Under the pieces are notes generated by a model. That model had not been told where the DNA came from. It saw only the letters and a program-made list of their open reading frames with translations, and did not search any database. Both the position numbers and the translations under genes were made by a program. Shown here piece by piece: positions 30,133 through 40,770 of a stretch of 64,000 bases of DNA (position 1 is the stretch's first letter; each line of letters begins with the position of its first letter). The DNA is from Nocardioides immobilis (lineage in GTDB: Bacteria; Actinomycetota; Actinomycetes; Propionibacteriales; Nocardioidaceae): NCBI RefSeq assembly GCF_003515065.1, contig NZ_QXGH01000034.1, positions 33,444 through 97,443 of the forward strand. Reading direction: 5' to 3'.

Positions 30133-31209
30133 ATGCATGTGTCCGACTCCCTCGTGATCGGTGCCGGCCAGGCCGGTCTGTCGGCGTCGTACCACCTCCG
30201 CCGGCTCGGCCTCGACCACGTGGTGCTCGACGCGGACCCGGACCCGGGCGGTGCGTGGCGGCACCGCTGGGACTCGCTCACGATGGACGACGTCCACGGA
30301 GTCGCCGACCTGCCGGACTCGGCCGCGCCGGGTCGTGGCGGCGATCGCGCCAACGCGGTGATCCCGGACTGGTTCGGCGACTACGAGCGCGCGCACGACC
30401 TGCCGGTGCTCCGGCCGGTGCGCGTCGACCGGGTCGAGAGCGTCGGTGACCTGCTCGTGGTCCGCGCCGGCGACCGCTCCTGGACGACCCGCACCCTGGT
30501 CAACGCGACCGGCACCTGGACCCAGCCGTTCGTGCCGTACTACCCCGGGGGCGACACCTTCCGTGGCGAGCAGCTGCACACGGTCGACTACCCGGGGCCG
30601 GAGCACTTCGAAGGCAAGCGGGTCCTGGTCGTCGGGGGCGGCGCGTCGGCGGTCCAGTTCCTCGGCGAGCTCGCGCCGCGCACGGACGTGCTGTGGGTGA
30701 CCCGGCGGGAGCCGGTGTGGCGGGAGGAGTGGGACGCGCAGGCCGGCCGCGACGCGATCGCCCTCGTCGAGAAGCGGGTGCGCGCGGGCCTGCCGCCGGC
30801 GAGCGTCGTCAGCGTCACCGGGCTCGGGCTGCGGCCGCAGGAGCAGGAGGCTGCCCGGCTCGGCGTGTACGACGCGCGGCGGCCGATGTTCGCCCGGATC
30901 GAGCCGGACGGCGTCCGGTGGTCCGATGGCTCGTTCGAGCCCGTCGACGTGATCCTCTGGGCCACCGGGTTCCGCCCAGCGGTGAGCCACCTGGCGCCCT
31001 TGCGCCTGCGCAGCACGCACGGTGGCATCCCGCTGCTGTCGATCGGCAAGGACGTGCAGACCGCGGTCACCGCGGCTGCCGACCCCCGGGTGCAGCTGGT
31101 CGGCTACGGGCCGTCGGCGAGCACGATCGGCGGCAACAGAGCCGGACGCGCGGCGGCGATCGCCGTACTCCGCTATCTGCGGGAGCAGGAGCAGGCCGCA
31201 GCGGGCTGA
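30133..31209 (+). CDS. FAD/NAD(P)-dependent flavin oxidoreductase (YpdA/monooxygenase-like)
   Basis: A 358-residue two-dinucleotide-fold flavoenzyme. The FAD site is VIGAGQAGLSASYHLRRLGLD (6-26 region) with D at the end of the second strand (VVLDADPDPGGAWRHRW). The NADP site is VLVVGGGASAVQFLGEL (~160-176). The late segment VDVILWATGFRP closes the FAD fold. Length and motif order match the small flavin-containing monooxygenase-like/putative oxidoreductase group; substrate unknown. ATG 30133 is close to ACGTGTT-poor sequence, with a weak ribosome site. Confidence 0.85.
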   Translation: MHVSDSLVIGAGQAGLSASYHLRRLGLDHVVLDADPDPGGAWRHRWDSLTMDDVHGVADLPDSAAPGRGGDRANAVIPDWFGDYERAHDLPVLRPVRVDRVESVGDLLVVRAGDRSWTTRTLVNATGTWTQPFVPYYPGGDTFRGEQLHTVDYPGPEHFEGKRVLVVGGGASAVQFLGELAPRTDVLWVTRREPVWREEWDAQAGRDAIALVEKRVRAGLPPASVVSVTGLGLRPQEQEAARLGVYDARRPMFARIEPDGVRWSDGSFEPVDVILWATGFRPAVSHLAPLRLRSTHGGIPLLSIGKDVQTAVTAAADPRVQLVGYGPSASTIGGNRAGRAAAIAVLRYLREQEQAAAG

Positions 31210-31216
31210 TCCAGGC

Positions 31217-33181
31217 TCAGCGCACCGAGCGATGCACCGACTCGCTCTCGCTCGGCCCCGGCTGCCACGGGCTGATCCACGGTCCCGTGCCCTCCGACTG
31301 GTCGAGCACACCCTCCTCGAGCCAGGTGAAGTCCCCGTCGAGCACCCGCTGGCTGATCCGGACGTCGAGGTCGTCGGTGTTGGACCAGAGCCCGTCGAAG
31401 AGCGCCTCGACCCGCAGCCGCGCGTGCTCGCAGCAGGCGTCGGCGAGGTCGTACGCTGTCTCACCCTGCTCCGGGTTGTCGATCCGCAGCATCTCGGCCC
31501 GGGTGCACGCCGCGGCCATCGCGAACAGCTCGGCACCGATGTCGACGATGCGGGCCAGGAAGACCTGCTTGTACTCCAGCTTCGCCTGCCACCGGGACAT
31601 CCCGTAGAAGGTCTGCCGGGCCAGCTTGCGCGACGACCGCTCGACGAAACGCAGGTGCCGGGCCAGCGGACCGAACTCGGCGTACGACGTGGGCACGGTG
31701 CCCTTGCCGGCAGCGAGCTGCGGCAGCCAGGTGGCGTAGAACCGTCCGGCCTTCACCGCCGCCTTCGCCTTGCGCTGCAGGTCGGCGTCGGCGACCGCGA
31801 GGTCGCCGGCCGCAGTGAGGTGCGCGTCGACCGCCTCGCGGGCGATCAGCAGATGCATGATCTCGGTGGAGCCCTCGAAGATCCGGTTGATCCGCAGGTC
31901 CCGCAGGATCTGCTCGGTCGGCACCGCCCGTTCGCCCCGAGCGGCCAGCGAGTCCGCGGTCTCGTAGCCGCGGCCGCCCCGGATCTGCACCAGCTCGTCG
32001 GCCACCTTCCAGGCCATCTCGCTCGACCAGAGCTTGGCCAGCGCCGCCTCGATCCTGATGTCCTTCGAGCCGGCGTCGGCCAGCTCGGTCGAGAGCTCGA
32101 GCACCGCCTCCAGCCCGAACGTCGTGGCCGCGATGAACGAGATCTTCTCGGCGACCGCCGCGTGGCGGCCGACCGGGCGACCCCACTGCACCCGCTCGGC
32201 CGACCACTCGCGGGCGATCTTCAGCGACCACTTGCCCGCCGCGGCGCACATGGCGGGAAGGGACAGCCGCCCGGTGTTGAGGGTGGTCAACGCGATCTTG
32301 AGGCCCTGGCCCTCGCGGCCGAGCCGGTTCTCGACCGGGACCCGCACCTGGTGGAACCGGGTGACGCCGTTCTCGAGGCCCTTGAGGCCCATGAACGAGT
32401 TGCGGCGCTCCACCGTGATGCCGGGGGAGTCGGCCTCGACGACGAACGCGGTGATGCCGCCCCGTCCTCCGGCATGCTCCGGCACGGTGGCCATCACCAC
32501 GACGAGCTCGGCGATGACGCCGTTGGTGGTCCACAGCTTCACCCCGTCGAGGAGGTAGCCGCTGCCGTCGTCGGTCGGCGTCGCGGTGCTCGCCATCCGG
32601 GCCGGGTCGGAGCCCACGTCGGGCTCGGTGAGCAGGAACGCGGTGATCGCGCCCTTGGCGCACCGCGGCAGGAACCGCTCCTTCTGCTCGGCGGTGCCGA
32701 AGACCTTCACCGGCTCGGGTACGCCGATCGACTGGTGTGCCGACAGCAGCGCGGCCAGGCTCGGGTGCACCGAGCCGGTCAGCATCAGCGCCTTGGCGTA
32801 GGCGGTCACGGAGAGCCCGAGCCCGCCGTACTCCTGCGGGATCTTCATGCCGAACGCGCCGATCTCGGTCAGCGCAGCGAGGTACTCGTCGGGGATCCGG
32901 TCCTCCCTCTCGATCCGGCCCCCGTCGAGCGAGGTGCAGACCTCGCGCAGCACGTCGAGGAAGGCGTTGCCACGCTGGACGTCCTCGGCGGATCCCCGCG
33001 GGTGCGGATGGATCAGGTCGAGGTCGAAGTGGCCCAGGTAGAGGCCCTTCGCGAAGCTCGGTCTCTCCCACTGCTGCTCTCGGGCAGCCTCGGCGAGCTC
33101 GCGCGCCTCGCGCTCGGTCGCGGCTGCGCGACCGGTCGCCGGGTCGGGGCTCGTGGTGGTCGGGGACTGGTGTGTGGTCAT
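31217..33181 (-). CDS. Acyl-CoA dehydrogenase family protein (long form)
   Basis: 654 residues, longer than the ~390 of core acyl-CoA dehydrogenases. An N-terminal ~90-residue extension precedes the standard fold (EYGGLGLSVTAYAKAL, FLLTEPDVGSDPARMA, SLP..AAAGKWSLKIAREW, QWGRPVGRHAAVAEKI, ELVQIRGGRGYETADSLA). A ~200-residue C-terminal helical extension follows, as in long FadE-type and VLCAD-like enzymes. The general-base Glu of the classical enzymes is not obvious to me. The ATG is preceded by GAGGAGGG. Probably fatty-acid beta-oxidation; substrate chain length unknown. Confidence 0.87.
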   Translation of the reverse strand: MTTHQSPTTTSPDPATGRAAATEREARELAEAAREQQWERPSFAKGLYLGHFDLDLIHPHPRGSAEDVQRGNAFLDVLREVCTSLDGGRIEREDRIPDEYLAALTEIGAFGMKIPQEYGGLGLSVTAYAKALMLTGSVHPSLAALLSAHQSIGVPEPVKVFGTAEQKERFLPRCAKGAITAFLLTEPDVGSDPARMASTATPTDDGSGYLLDGVKLWTTNGVIAELVVVMATVPEHAGGRGGITAFVVEADSPGITVERRNSFMGLKGLENGVTRFHQVRVPVENRLGREGQGLKIALTTLNTGRLSLPAMCAAAGKWSLKIAREWSAERVQWGRPVGRHAAVAEKISFIAATTFGLEAVLELSTELADAGSKDIRIEAALAKLWSSEMAWKVADELVQIRGGRGYETADSLAARGERAVPTEQILRDLRINRIFEGSTEIMHLLIAREAVDAHLTAAGDLAVADADLQRKAKAAVKAGRFYATWLPQLAAGKGTVPTSYAEFGPLARHLRFVERSSRKLARQTFYGMSRWQAKLEYKQVFLARIVDIGAELFAMAAACTRAEMLRIDNPEQGETAYDLADACCEHARLRVEALFDGLWSNTDDLDVRISQRVLDGDFTWLEEGVLDQSEGTGPWISPWQPGPSESESVHRSVR

Positions 33182-33265
33182 GGGCCGTCGCCCTCCTCGA
33201 GAGACCCTCCAGTCATACTCCTCGTTCGCGCGCGAAGGAAGGGACGGCGGCCTACGCTCGCTCGC

Positions 33266-33757
33266 GTGAGCTACGGATGGCGGGAGCTGGACGGCGTGGC
33301 CGTCGAGGTGTGTGACGAGTGCGGGTACGACGGGCGGGAGGTCGTCGACGGGGACGCCGCGCTGGCTGCCGCCCTCGCTGCCTTGGCCGGCCTGCTCGAT
33401 CGGGGCGAGGCGGACCGCAAGCCGTCGGAGAAGATCTGGTCCGCCCGGGAGTACGTCGACCACTGTGTCGAGGTCACCGACGCGTTGCTCGGCTACATCA
33501 CGGACCGGCTCGGCACGGCGAGGGTCGACTGCTCCGATCTCGAGGCGTGCCGCGCGGGCATCGCGACGACGGTGCCGCTGCTCACCGCGGACCAGCGGGC
33601 GGCCGTGATCGAGGACGTCTACCCCTGGCCGGTCACCGTCCAGTTCGTCCTCTTGCACCTGCTGCACGACCTCGGGCACCACGTGCTCGACATCCGGCGC
33701 GGGTACGCCGGCTTCGTGCTGGCTGACAACGAGGGCGGCGCGACCAACCAGCGGTGA
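33266..33757 (+). CDS. DinB-like helical-bundle protein with N-terminal zinc knuckle
   Basis: A 163-residue protein. Residues 1-25 contain VCDECGYDGRE, a CxxC that could bind zinc or act as a redox pair. The rest is a four-helix bundle of the DinB/mycothiol-dependent maleylpyruvate isomerase type: WSAREYVDHCVEVTDALL with a candidate metal His, and LLHLLHDLGHHVLDIRRG at the C-terminus with further His. Metal-dependent transferase or isomerase activity is plausible, with no substrate. The start is GTG 33266. Just upstream of the thiamine promoter. Confidence 0.7.
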   Translation: MSYGWRELDGVAVEVCDECGYDGREVVDGDAALAAALAALAGLLDRGEADRKPSEKIWSAREYVDHCVEVTDALLGYITDRLGTARVDCSDLEACRAGIATTVPLLTADQRAAVIEDVYPWPVTVQFVLLHLLHDLGHHVLDIRRGYAGFVLADNEGGATNQR

Positions 33758-33782
33758 CTGCTCCGACCGGCTGCGCTAACGT
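33754..33782 (+). promoter_or_regulatory. Candidate promoter of the thiamine operon
   Basis: GTGACT (33754-33759), 17-base spacer, TAACGT (33777-33782). Predicted transcription start ~33789, immediately before the TPP riboswitch, which is where it should be. The -35 lies across the stop of the preceding DinB-like gene. Confidence 0.55.
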
Positions 33783-33788
33783 GGGCGC

Positions 33789-33880
33789 ATCCACCACGGG
33801 AGTCCGCGGCAGCGGACTGAGAGGGAGCTGGAGCCGCTCCGACCGTCGAACCTGATCCGGGTCATGCCGGCGAAGGAAGC
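33789..33880 (+). promoter_or_regulatory. TPP riboswitch (THI element)
   Basis: All conserved TPP-aptamer blocks are present in order: ACGGGAGTC (33796 on), CTGAGAGGG (33817 on), CCGACCGTCGAACCTGATCC (33839 on), and GGGTCATGCCGGCGAAGGAA up to about 33878. It ends about 15 bases before the first gene's ATG 33894, so thiamine pyrophosphate can block translation start or transcription of the thi operon. Coordinates of the outer helix are approximate. Confidence 0.96.
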
Positions 33881-33893
33881 GAAGGAGCGTCCC

Positions 33894-34505
33894 ATGGGCC
33901 CTGTTGAAGTCCGCGTCCCCCGCTTGACCTGCCTGGTCTCCGAGCGGGACGACCTCTCCCTGTTGCCCGCCCTTGCCGACGCCGGGGTCGACGGCTTCCA
34001 GGTGCGCGCGAAGTCGCTCGACGGCCGGGCGCTGACGGCGTTGGTGGAGCGGGTCGTGGGCGCCGTTCGGCCGGAAGGAGCGATGGTCCTGGTCAACGAC
34101 CGGCTCGACGTGGCGCTCGCTGGCGGCGCCGACGGAGTCCACCTCGGGCGGGTCGACGTACCGGTCGCCGCCGCCCGCCGGATCGCCCCGGACCTGGTCG
34201 TCGGGGCCACCTGCCGGACCCGCGCCGAGGTCGAGAGCGCCGCCCGGGACGGGGCGAGCTACGCCGGCTTCGGGCCCGTGTTCGCGACCGCCAGCAAGGA
34301 GGGGCTCCCCGACCCGCTCGGCCCTGCGGCCGTGTCGGCGGCCGCCGGGGTGCTGCCGTTGGTCGCCATCGGCGGCATCGACGCGGCCCGGGTCGCCGCT
34401 GTCGTCGCTGCCGGCGCCCATGGTGTCGCCGTCATCGGCGGGATCTGGCGACAACCGGATCCGGTGTCTGCAGCGAAGGAGATCGCCAGCCAACTGGGTG
34501 GTTGA
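33894..34505 (+). CDS. thiE: Thiamine-phosphate synthase
   Basis: A 203-residue TIM-barrel enzyme joining HMP-pyrophosphate and thiazole-phosphate into thiamine phosphate. Conserved sites: GFQVRAKSLDGRAL with the phosphate-binding Arg/Lys, MVLVNDRLDVALAGGADGVHLGRVD, GASYAGFGPVFATASKEG and LPLVAIGGID. ATG 33894 is preceded by AAGGAGCG and follows the riboswitch directly. First gene of the thi operon; the next gene, thiO, starts after 34 bases. Confidence 0.93.
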   Translation: MGPVEVRVPRLTCLVSERDDLSLLPALADAGVDGFQVRAKSLDGRALTALVERVVGAVRPEGAMVLVNDRLDVALAGGADGVHLGRVDVPVAAARRIAPDLVVGATCRTRAEVESAARDGASYAGFGPVFATASKEGLPDPLGPAAVSAAAGVLPLVAIGGIDAARVAAVVAAGAHGVAVIGGIWRQPDPVSAAKEIASQLGG

Positions 34506-34539
34506 GGTGCGAGGAGCGCGAGCGACGAGCCTCGAAACG

Positions 34540-35562
34540 ATGGCGATGAGGATCAAGATCCTGGGTGCGGGCATCGTCGGGCTGTCCGTCGCCGACGAGC
34601 TGCTCCGGCGCGGTCATGCGGTGACCGTGGTGGACCCCGCGCCCGGCAGGGGCGCGTCGTACGCCGCCGCCGGGATGCTCAGTCCGTCCGCCGAGCTGTG
34701 GCACGGCGAGGAGGAGCTGCTGCGGCTCGGCGGTGAGTCGCTGGCACTGTGGCCGGAGTACGCCGGCCGGCTCGGGGTGCCGCTGCGCACGGACGGCACC
34801 GTGCTCGTCGGGTACGACGCCGGCGACCTGCAGCAGGTCGAGCGTCAGGTCGATCTCCTGGGCCGGCACGGGGCGGCTGTCGAGGTGCGGGATGCGGGCG
34901 GGGTCGCCGTACTGGAACCGGGGCTCGGTCGGGTGCAGGGCGGGGCGTTGCTCCGTGACCCGAGCGTCGACCCGCGCGCTGTCATGGCCGGGCTGCTGCG
35001 GCGGGTCCCTGTCGTCCCGGCCGACGCCGGCGGCGAGCACGACGCCACGGTCGTGGCGACCGGCAGCCGGCTGCCGGCGCCGTACGACCTGCTGGTGCGG
35101 GGCGTCCGCGGCGAGATCCTGCGCCTGCACTCCGACGACCCGCCCACGCGGACCGTGCGCGGCTGGGTCCGGGGTGAGCCCGTCTACGTCGTGCCGCGGG
35201 CGTCGGGGGAGGTGGTCGTCGGCGCCACCAGCGAGGAGCACGACGAGGCGCCGGTCGTGACCGCCGGCGGGGTGCTCCGGCTGCTGGCCGCCGCGCGCCT
35301 GCTCTGGCCCGCCCTCGACCGGGCCGAGCTCGTCGAGGCAACGGCCCGCGATCGCCCCGGCACCGCCGACAACCTGCCACTGATCGGACCGGCCGGCGAC
35401 GGGGTGGTGCTGGCCGCGGGGCACTACCGGCACGGGGTGCTGCTCGCGCCGCTGACCGCGCGACTGGTGGCCGACCACCTCGAGACCGGCGCCGTGGACG
35501 GCGCTGTCGACCCGCGCCGGCTCTCGACCCTCGACCAGCGAACCGAAGGAGAACGATGCTGA
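34540..35562 (+). CDS. thiO: Glycine oxidase for thiazole synthesis
   Basis: A 340-residue FAD enzyme that oxidises glycine to dehydroglycine for the thiazole ring of thiamine. The FAD motif is KILGAGIVGLSVADELLRRGHAVTVVD, followed by GRGASYAAAGMLSPSAEL, a strong ThiO mark. The C-terminal part has RPGTADNLPLIGPAGDGVVLAAGHYRHGVLLAPLTARLVADHL. ATG 34540 or 34546 are both possible starts. It overlaps thiS by 7 bases. The position between thiE and thiS supports the assignment. Confidence 0.92.
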   Translation: MAMRIKILGAGIVGLSVADELLRRGHAVTVVDPAPGRGASYAAAGMLSPSAELWHGEEELLRLGGESLALWPEYAGRLGVPLRTDGTVLVGYDAGDLQQVERQVDLLGRHGAAVEVRDAGGVAVLEPGLGRVQGGALLRDPSVDPRAVMAGLLRRVPVVPADAGGEHDATVVATGSRLPAPYDLLVRGVRGEILRLHSDDPPTRTVRGWVRGEPVYVVPRASGEVVVGATSEEHDEAPVVTAGGVLRLLAAARLLWPALDRAELVEATARDRPGTADNLPLIGPAGDGVVLAAGHYRHGVLLAPLTARLVADHLETGAVDGAVDPRRLSTLDQRTEGERC

Positions 35563-35759
35563 TCACCGTCAACGGACAGCCGACCGAGCTCGCCGGCGCG
35601 ACCGTCGCCGACCTGCTGACCGCCCGGATGGACGACCCCCGCCCGAACGGCATCGCGGTGGCGGTCAACGACGAGGTCGTCCCGCGCGACGACTGGCCGC
35701 GGTGGCCGCTCAAGGCCGGGGACACGGTCGAGATCGTGACGGCGGTGCAGGGCGGATGA
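35556..35759 (+). CDS. thiS: Sulphur carrier protein ThiS
   Basis: A 67-residue ubiquitin-like sulphur carrier. The fold marks are MLITVNGQPTEL, ATVADLL, GIAVAVNDEVVPRDDWP and the essential C-terminal Gly-Gly tail (VEIVTAVQGG), which becomes a thiocarboxylate. The adenylating partner ThiF is not in this operon and must be elsewhere. It overlaps thiG by 4 bases. Confidence 0.95.
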   Translation: MLITVNGQPTELAGATVADLLTARMDDPRPNGIAVAVNDEVVPRDDWPRWPLKAGDTVEIVTAVQGG

Positions 35760-36520
35760 GCGCGCTCACCATTGCCGGACGAGCGCTGTCGTCCCGGCTG
35801 CTCCTCGGCACCGGCGGGCTGCCCAGCCTCACCCTCCTCGAGCCGGTGCTGGCCGCGGCACGGCCCGGCCTGGTGACGGTGTCGGTACGGCGCACGTCGT
35901 CGACCCGGGACGGGGGACTGCTCGACGTGCTCCGACGGCTCGGCGTACCGCTGCTGCCCAACACGGCCGGCTGCCTGTCCGCCCGCGAGGCGGTGCTGAC
36001 GGCCGAGCTCGCCCGCGAGGCGCTCGGCACCGACTGGGTGAAGCTGGAGGTGATCGGCGACGAGGCGTCGCTGCTCCCGGACGCGGTCGGCCTCCTCGAA
36101 GCCGCCGACCAGCTGGTCCGGCGCGGGTTCACGGTGCTGCCCTACACCACCGACGACCCCGTGCTCGCGCGGCGCCTGGTCGACGTCGGGTGCGCCGCGG
36201 TGATGCCGCTCGGCTCCCCGATCGGGTCGGGCCTCGGCATCCGCAACCCGCACGCGATCGAGGCGGTCCGGGCCGCGGTCGACGTCCCCGTCGTCCTCGA
36301 CGCGGGCATCGGGACCGCCAGCGACGCTGCGCTCGCGATGGAGCTCGGCTGCGACGCCGTGCTCGCCGCGACGGCCGTCACCCGCGCCGACGACCCGGTC
36401 GCGATGGCCCACGCGCTGTGCCTCGCGGTCGAGGCGGGGTACGCCGCCCGCCACGCCGGCCGGATCCCGCTGCGCTCCACCGCCCGCGCCTCCAGCCCGG
36501 TGTCCGGGCGGATCGCATGA
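35756..36520 (+). CDS. thiG: Thiazole synthase
   Basis: A 254-residue TIM-barrel enzyme condensing DXP, dehydroglycine and ThiS-thiocarboxylate. Family motifs are SRLLLGTGGLPSL, TVSVRR, LPNTAGCLSAREAV and WVKLEVIGDEASLLPDAV, with Lys in VKLEV as the expected Schiff-base residue. Later come VMPLGSPIGSGLGIRNP and VLDAGIGTASDAALAMELG. It overlaps thiS and the following gene by 4 bases each, so they are translationally coupled. Confidence 0.96.
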   Translation: MSALTIAGRALSSRLLLGTGGLPSLTLLEPVLAAARPGLVTVSVRRTSSTRDGGLLDVLRRLGVPLLPNTAGCLSAREAVLTAELAREALGTDWVKLEVIGDEASLLPDAVGLLEAADQLVRRGFTVLPYTTDDPVLARRLVDVGCAAVMPLGSPIGSGLGIRNPHAIEAVRAAVDVPVVLDAGIGTASDAALAMELGCDAVLAATAVTRADDPVAMAHALCLAVEAGYAARHAGRIPLRSTARASSPVSGRIA

Positions 36521-37095
36521 GCCGGGCCGAGGAGCTGCCGCGGTTGCTGGTGCTCACCGACAGGTCGCAGCTGCACCTGGGACGGGCGCTGGTGCGGACG
36601 ATCGAGGAGTGCGTGGGTGCGGGGCTGCGGGCGGTCGTCGTACGCGAGCACGACCTGCTGGCCGCGACCCGGGCCGCCCTGGTGGCCGACCTCGCGTCGA
36701 TCGACGGGCTCGCGGTGATCTCCTCGCGCATCAGCGACCCGGCGGCCGACGCCGTCCACCTGGCCGCCGACCAGCCGGCCCCCGACGGCGGCGTGCGCTG
36801 GGGGCGCTCGTGCCACTCCGCGGCAGAGGTACGACGAGCCGCGGCCGACGGGGCGTCGTACGCGACCCTGTCGCCGTACGCCGCCACCTCGAGCAAGCCG
36901 GGCTACGGGCCGCCGCTGCCGGAGGGTGCCTTCGCCGACCTGTCGCTGCCGACGTACGCACTCGGGGGCATCACGCCGGCCAACGCGAGCAAGGCCCGCG
37001 CGGCCGGGGCCTACGGCGTCGCGGTCATGGGCGAGGTCATGCGCGCCGACGATCCCGCCGCCGTGGTGGCCGACCTGCTGGCGGTGCTGGCATGA
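36517..37095 (+). CDS. TenI-like thiazole tautomerase / second ThiE-like protein
   Basis: A 192-residue ThiE-superfamily protein clearly different from the ThiE above. The ThiE NDR site is replaced by VISSRISDPAADAVHLAAD, and the segment WGRSCHSAAEVRRAAADGASY resembles the GRS.HS..EA region of TenI. Its position straight after thiG matches Bacillus tenI next to thiOSG. TenI aromatises the thiazole product of ThiG. The loop ATLSPYAATSSKPG lacks the His seen in that region of Bacillus TenI, so activity is uncertain. It overlaps thiG and thiD by 4 bases each. Confidence 0.75.
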   Translation: MSRAEELPRLLVLTDRSQLHLGRALVRTIEECVGAGLRAVVVREHDLLAATRAALVADLASIDGLAVISSRISDPAADAVHLAADQPAPDGGVRWGRSCHSAAEVRRAAADGASYATLSPYAATSSKPGYGPPLPEGAFADLSLPTYALGGITPANASKARAAGAYGVAVMGEVMRADDPAAVVADLLAVLA

Positions 37096-37873
37096 CCCCT
37101 CCTGTCGTGCTGGCGGTCGCCGCCACCGACCCGGGCGGGGGCGCCGGCCTCGCCGCCGACCTCGCGACCTTCGCCGCCCTCGGCGTGCACGGCGGGTGCG
37201 TCGTCACCGCGATCACGGTCCAGGACACCCGTGGCGTCCACGGGATCCATCCCGTCCCGGCCGATGTCGTCGCCGCCCAGCTCGACGCGGTCCTGGGCGA
37301 CCTGCCGGTCGCGGTGATCAAGACCGGGATGCTCGCGACGCCCGAGGCGGTCCGGCTCCTGGCCGAACGGGTCGTCCTTGCCAGGGTGACCTCAGGGTCA
37401 CGCGGGCAAGGACGACCCCTGCTCGTCGTCGACCCGGTGCTCCGCGCCACCACCGGCGCCACGCTCGCTGACGCCGCGGTGGTCGCGGCCTACCGGGAGC
37501 ACCTGCTGCCGCTCGCCACCGTCGTCACCCCGAACGCCGACGAGGACGCCGTCCTCGGCCGGGGGCACGGCGCGGCAGTGCTCCGCACCGGCAGCGGCGC
37601 CCCCGACGTGCTCCACCGGCCGGGTCGCGAGCCGCTCGACATCCCCCACGCGCGCGTCGCCACGACCAACGACCACGGCACCGGGTGCACCCACGCCAGC
37701 GCGCTGGCGGCGTACCTCGCCCTCGGCCACGACCTCGCCACCGCTGCTCACCGCGCCGCCGACTTCACCTCCCGCCGGCTCGCCACCAGCTCCACCTGGG
37801 ACCTCGGCCGCGGCCGGGGCCCGATCGCCCACATCTCGACAAGCTCGATGACCGAAACAGAAGGAGTCACCGC

Positions 37874-37877
<4 letters not shown>
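37092..37877 (+). CDS. thiD: HMP/HMP-phosphate kinase
   Basis: A 261-residue ribokinase-fold kinase phosphorylating HMP-P to HMP-PP. Marks: LAVAATDPGGGAGLAADLATFAALGVHG, VIKTGMLATPEAV, LLVVDPVLRATTGA, VVTPNADED and the catalytic NDHGTGCTHASALAAYLALG. Between GMLATPEAVRLLAERV and PLLVVDPVL an extra stretch, VLARVTSGSRGQGR, coincides with a nested palindrome in the DNA. The stop overlaps the thiC start (ATGA 37874-37877). Confidence 0.94.
37369..37418 (+). repeat. Nested palindrome inside thiD
   Basis: Perfect 14-bp outer arms GGGTCGTCCTTGCC (37369-37382) and GGCAAGGACGACCC (37405-37418) enclose an inner stem GTGACC-tcag-GGTCAC (37386-37401). It codes for the extra residues near VLARVTSGSRGQGR and keeps the frame. 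A structure this long is unusual inside an open reading frame. Confidence 0.85.
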
Positions 37878-39586
<1,709 letters not shown>

Positions 39587-39596
39587 GCTCTCGGTC

Positions 39597-39920
39597 GTGG
39601 AGTTCCAGTTCTCGGCCGCGGTGATCGAGTGGCGCGGCCCGGCGCCGTTCTACTACGCCGACATCCCGGCCGAGGACAGCGACGACGTCAAGGACGCCGC
39701 GAAGGGTCTCGAGTACTGGGGCCAGGTGCCGGTCGTCGTCCGGATCGGCGACACCGACTTCACGACCGCGCTGTTCCCCAAGGACGGCCGCTACCTGCTG
39801 CCGCTGCGCGACGCCGTACGTCGGGCCGAGGGCATCGAGCTCGGCATGACCCTCGACGTGGGGATGAGCCTCAACCGCGACCGGACCCGGCCCGACGTGA
39901 CCCGCCGCAATCTCGGATGA
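39597..39920 (+). CDS. DUF1905 domain protein
   Basis: About 107 residues. FQFSAAVIEWRGPAPFYYADIPAEDS, WGQVPVVVRIGDTDFTTALFPKDGRYLLPLRDAVRRA and IELGMTLDVGMSL match DUF1905, a small barrel-like family of unknown function often found alone or fused to a YdeI/OmpD-like domain. GTG 39597 gives the usual family start (EFQFSA); ATG 39567, inside the end of thiC, would add ten residues. It could be the tail of the thi operon by position only. Confidence 0.8.
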   Translation: MEFQFSAAVIEWRGPAPFYYADIPAEDSDDVKDAAKGLEYWGQVPVVVRIGDTDFTTALFPKDGRYLLPLRDAVRRAEGIELGMTLDVGMSLNRDRTRPDVTRRNLG

Positions 39921-39930
39921 GGATCGACCG

Positions 39931-40770
39931 GTGCCCTCCTACGATCGGGACGTGACCGACGACCCCTGGCAGATCGACCGGCTCGACCTCGACGGCTACC
40001 TCGCGCGGGTCGGCCTCCCCGCGCGGCCGCCCGACCGCAAGGCGCTCGACGAGCTCCACGAGGCCCACGTCCGCACCTTCACCTTCGACAACATCGACGT
40101 CCTGCTCGACCAGCACCCCGGCGTCGGGCTCGACGTGCTGAACGACAAATTCGTCGGCCGGGGGAGAGGCGGCTACTGCTTCGAGCACGGCACCGTGTTC
40201 GCGGCGGTCCTCGAGCGGCTCGGGTACGACGTACGCCGCCACCTCGGTCGCGTCGGCGACCCCGCGACCGGACCCGTGCAGGGCCGCACCCACATGACGG
40301 TCGAGGTCCGGATGGACGGCGAGCGCCTGTTGTGCGACCCCGGCTTCGGGATGAGCCTGGTGCGGCCCGTCGCACTGGCCGACGGGGCCGAGAGCGACCA
40401 GCGCGGCTGGCCCTACCGGGTGCGGCGCACCGACGCCGGGGAGTGGGAGCTGCAGCGGCTGCGGGAGGCGGGCTGGGAGGTCGGCCACACGGTCGACGAC
40501 CTCCGCGTGCTGCCGGTCGACGTCGTGATGGGCCACCACTACACGAGCACGTTCCCGACCTCGCACTTCCGCAGCGGCCTGATGATCACCAAGCACGAGG
40601 ACGGCCAGCACGTGTCCGTCACCGAGAAGACGGTGACCGTACGACGCCCCGGCAAGCCCACCGAGCACCGCGAGCTCGAGCAGGGCGAGCTCGCCGACTG
40701 GCTCCGCGTGCTCGCCGTACCGCTGACGGACGACGAGGAGACCCGGCTCCTCGCCCGGGTGGCCCCCTAG
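39931..40770 (+). CDS. Arylamine N-acetyltransferase
   Basis: A 279-residue acetyl-CoA-dependent NAT. The catalytic triad is visible: Cys in GRGRGGYCFEHGTVF, His in QGRTHMTVEV and Asp in LCDPGFG. Early NAT marks also appear: DLDGYLARVGL and LHEAHVRTFTFDNIDVLL. GTG 39931 and GTG 39952 are both possible starts; the first has GAGG upstream. NATs in actinobacteria acetylate arylamines or take part in secondary or lipid metabolism; the substrate is unknown. It converges with the sugar ABC cluster (4-base 3' overlap). Confidence 0.93.
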   Translation: MPSYDRDVTDDPWQIDRLDLDGYLARVGLPARPPDRKALDELHEAHVRTFTFDNIDVLLDQHPGVGLDVLNDKFVGRGRGGYCFEHGTVFAAVLERLGYDVRRHLGRVGDPATGPVQGRTHMTVEVRMDGERLLCDPGFGMSLVRPVALADGAESDQRGWPYRVRRTDAGEWELQRLREAGWEVGHTVDDLRVLPVDVVMGHHYTSTFPTSHFRSGLMITKHEDGQHVSVTEKTVTVRRPGKPTEHRELEQGELADWLRVLAVPLTDDEETRLLARVAP

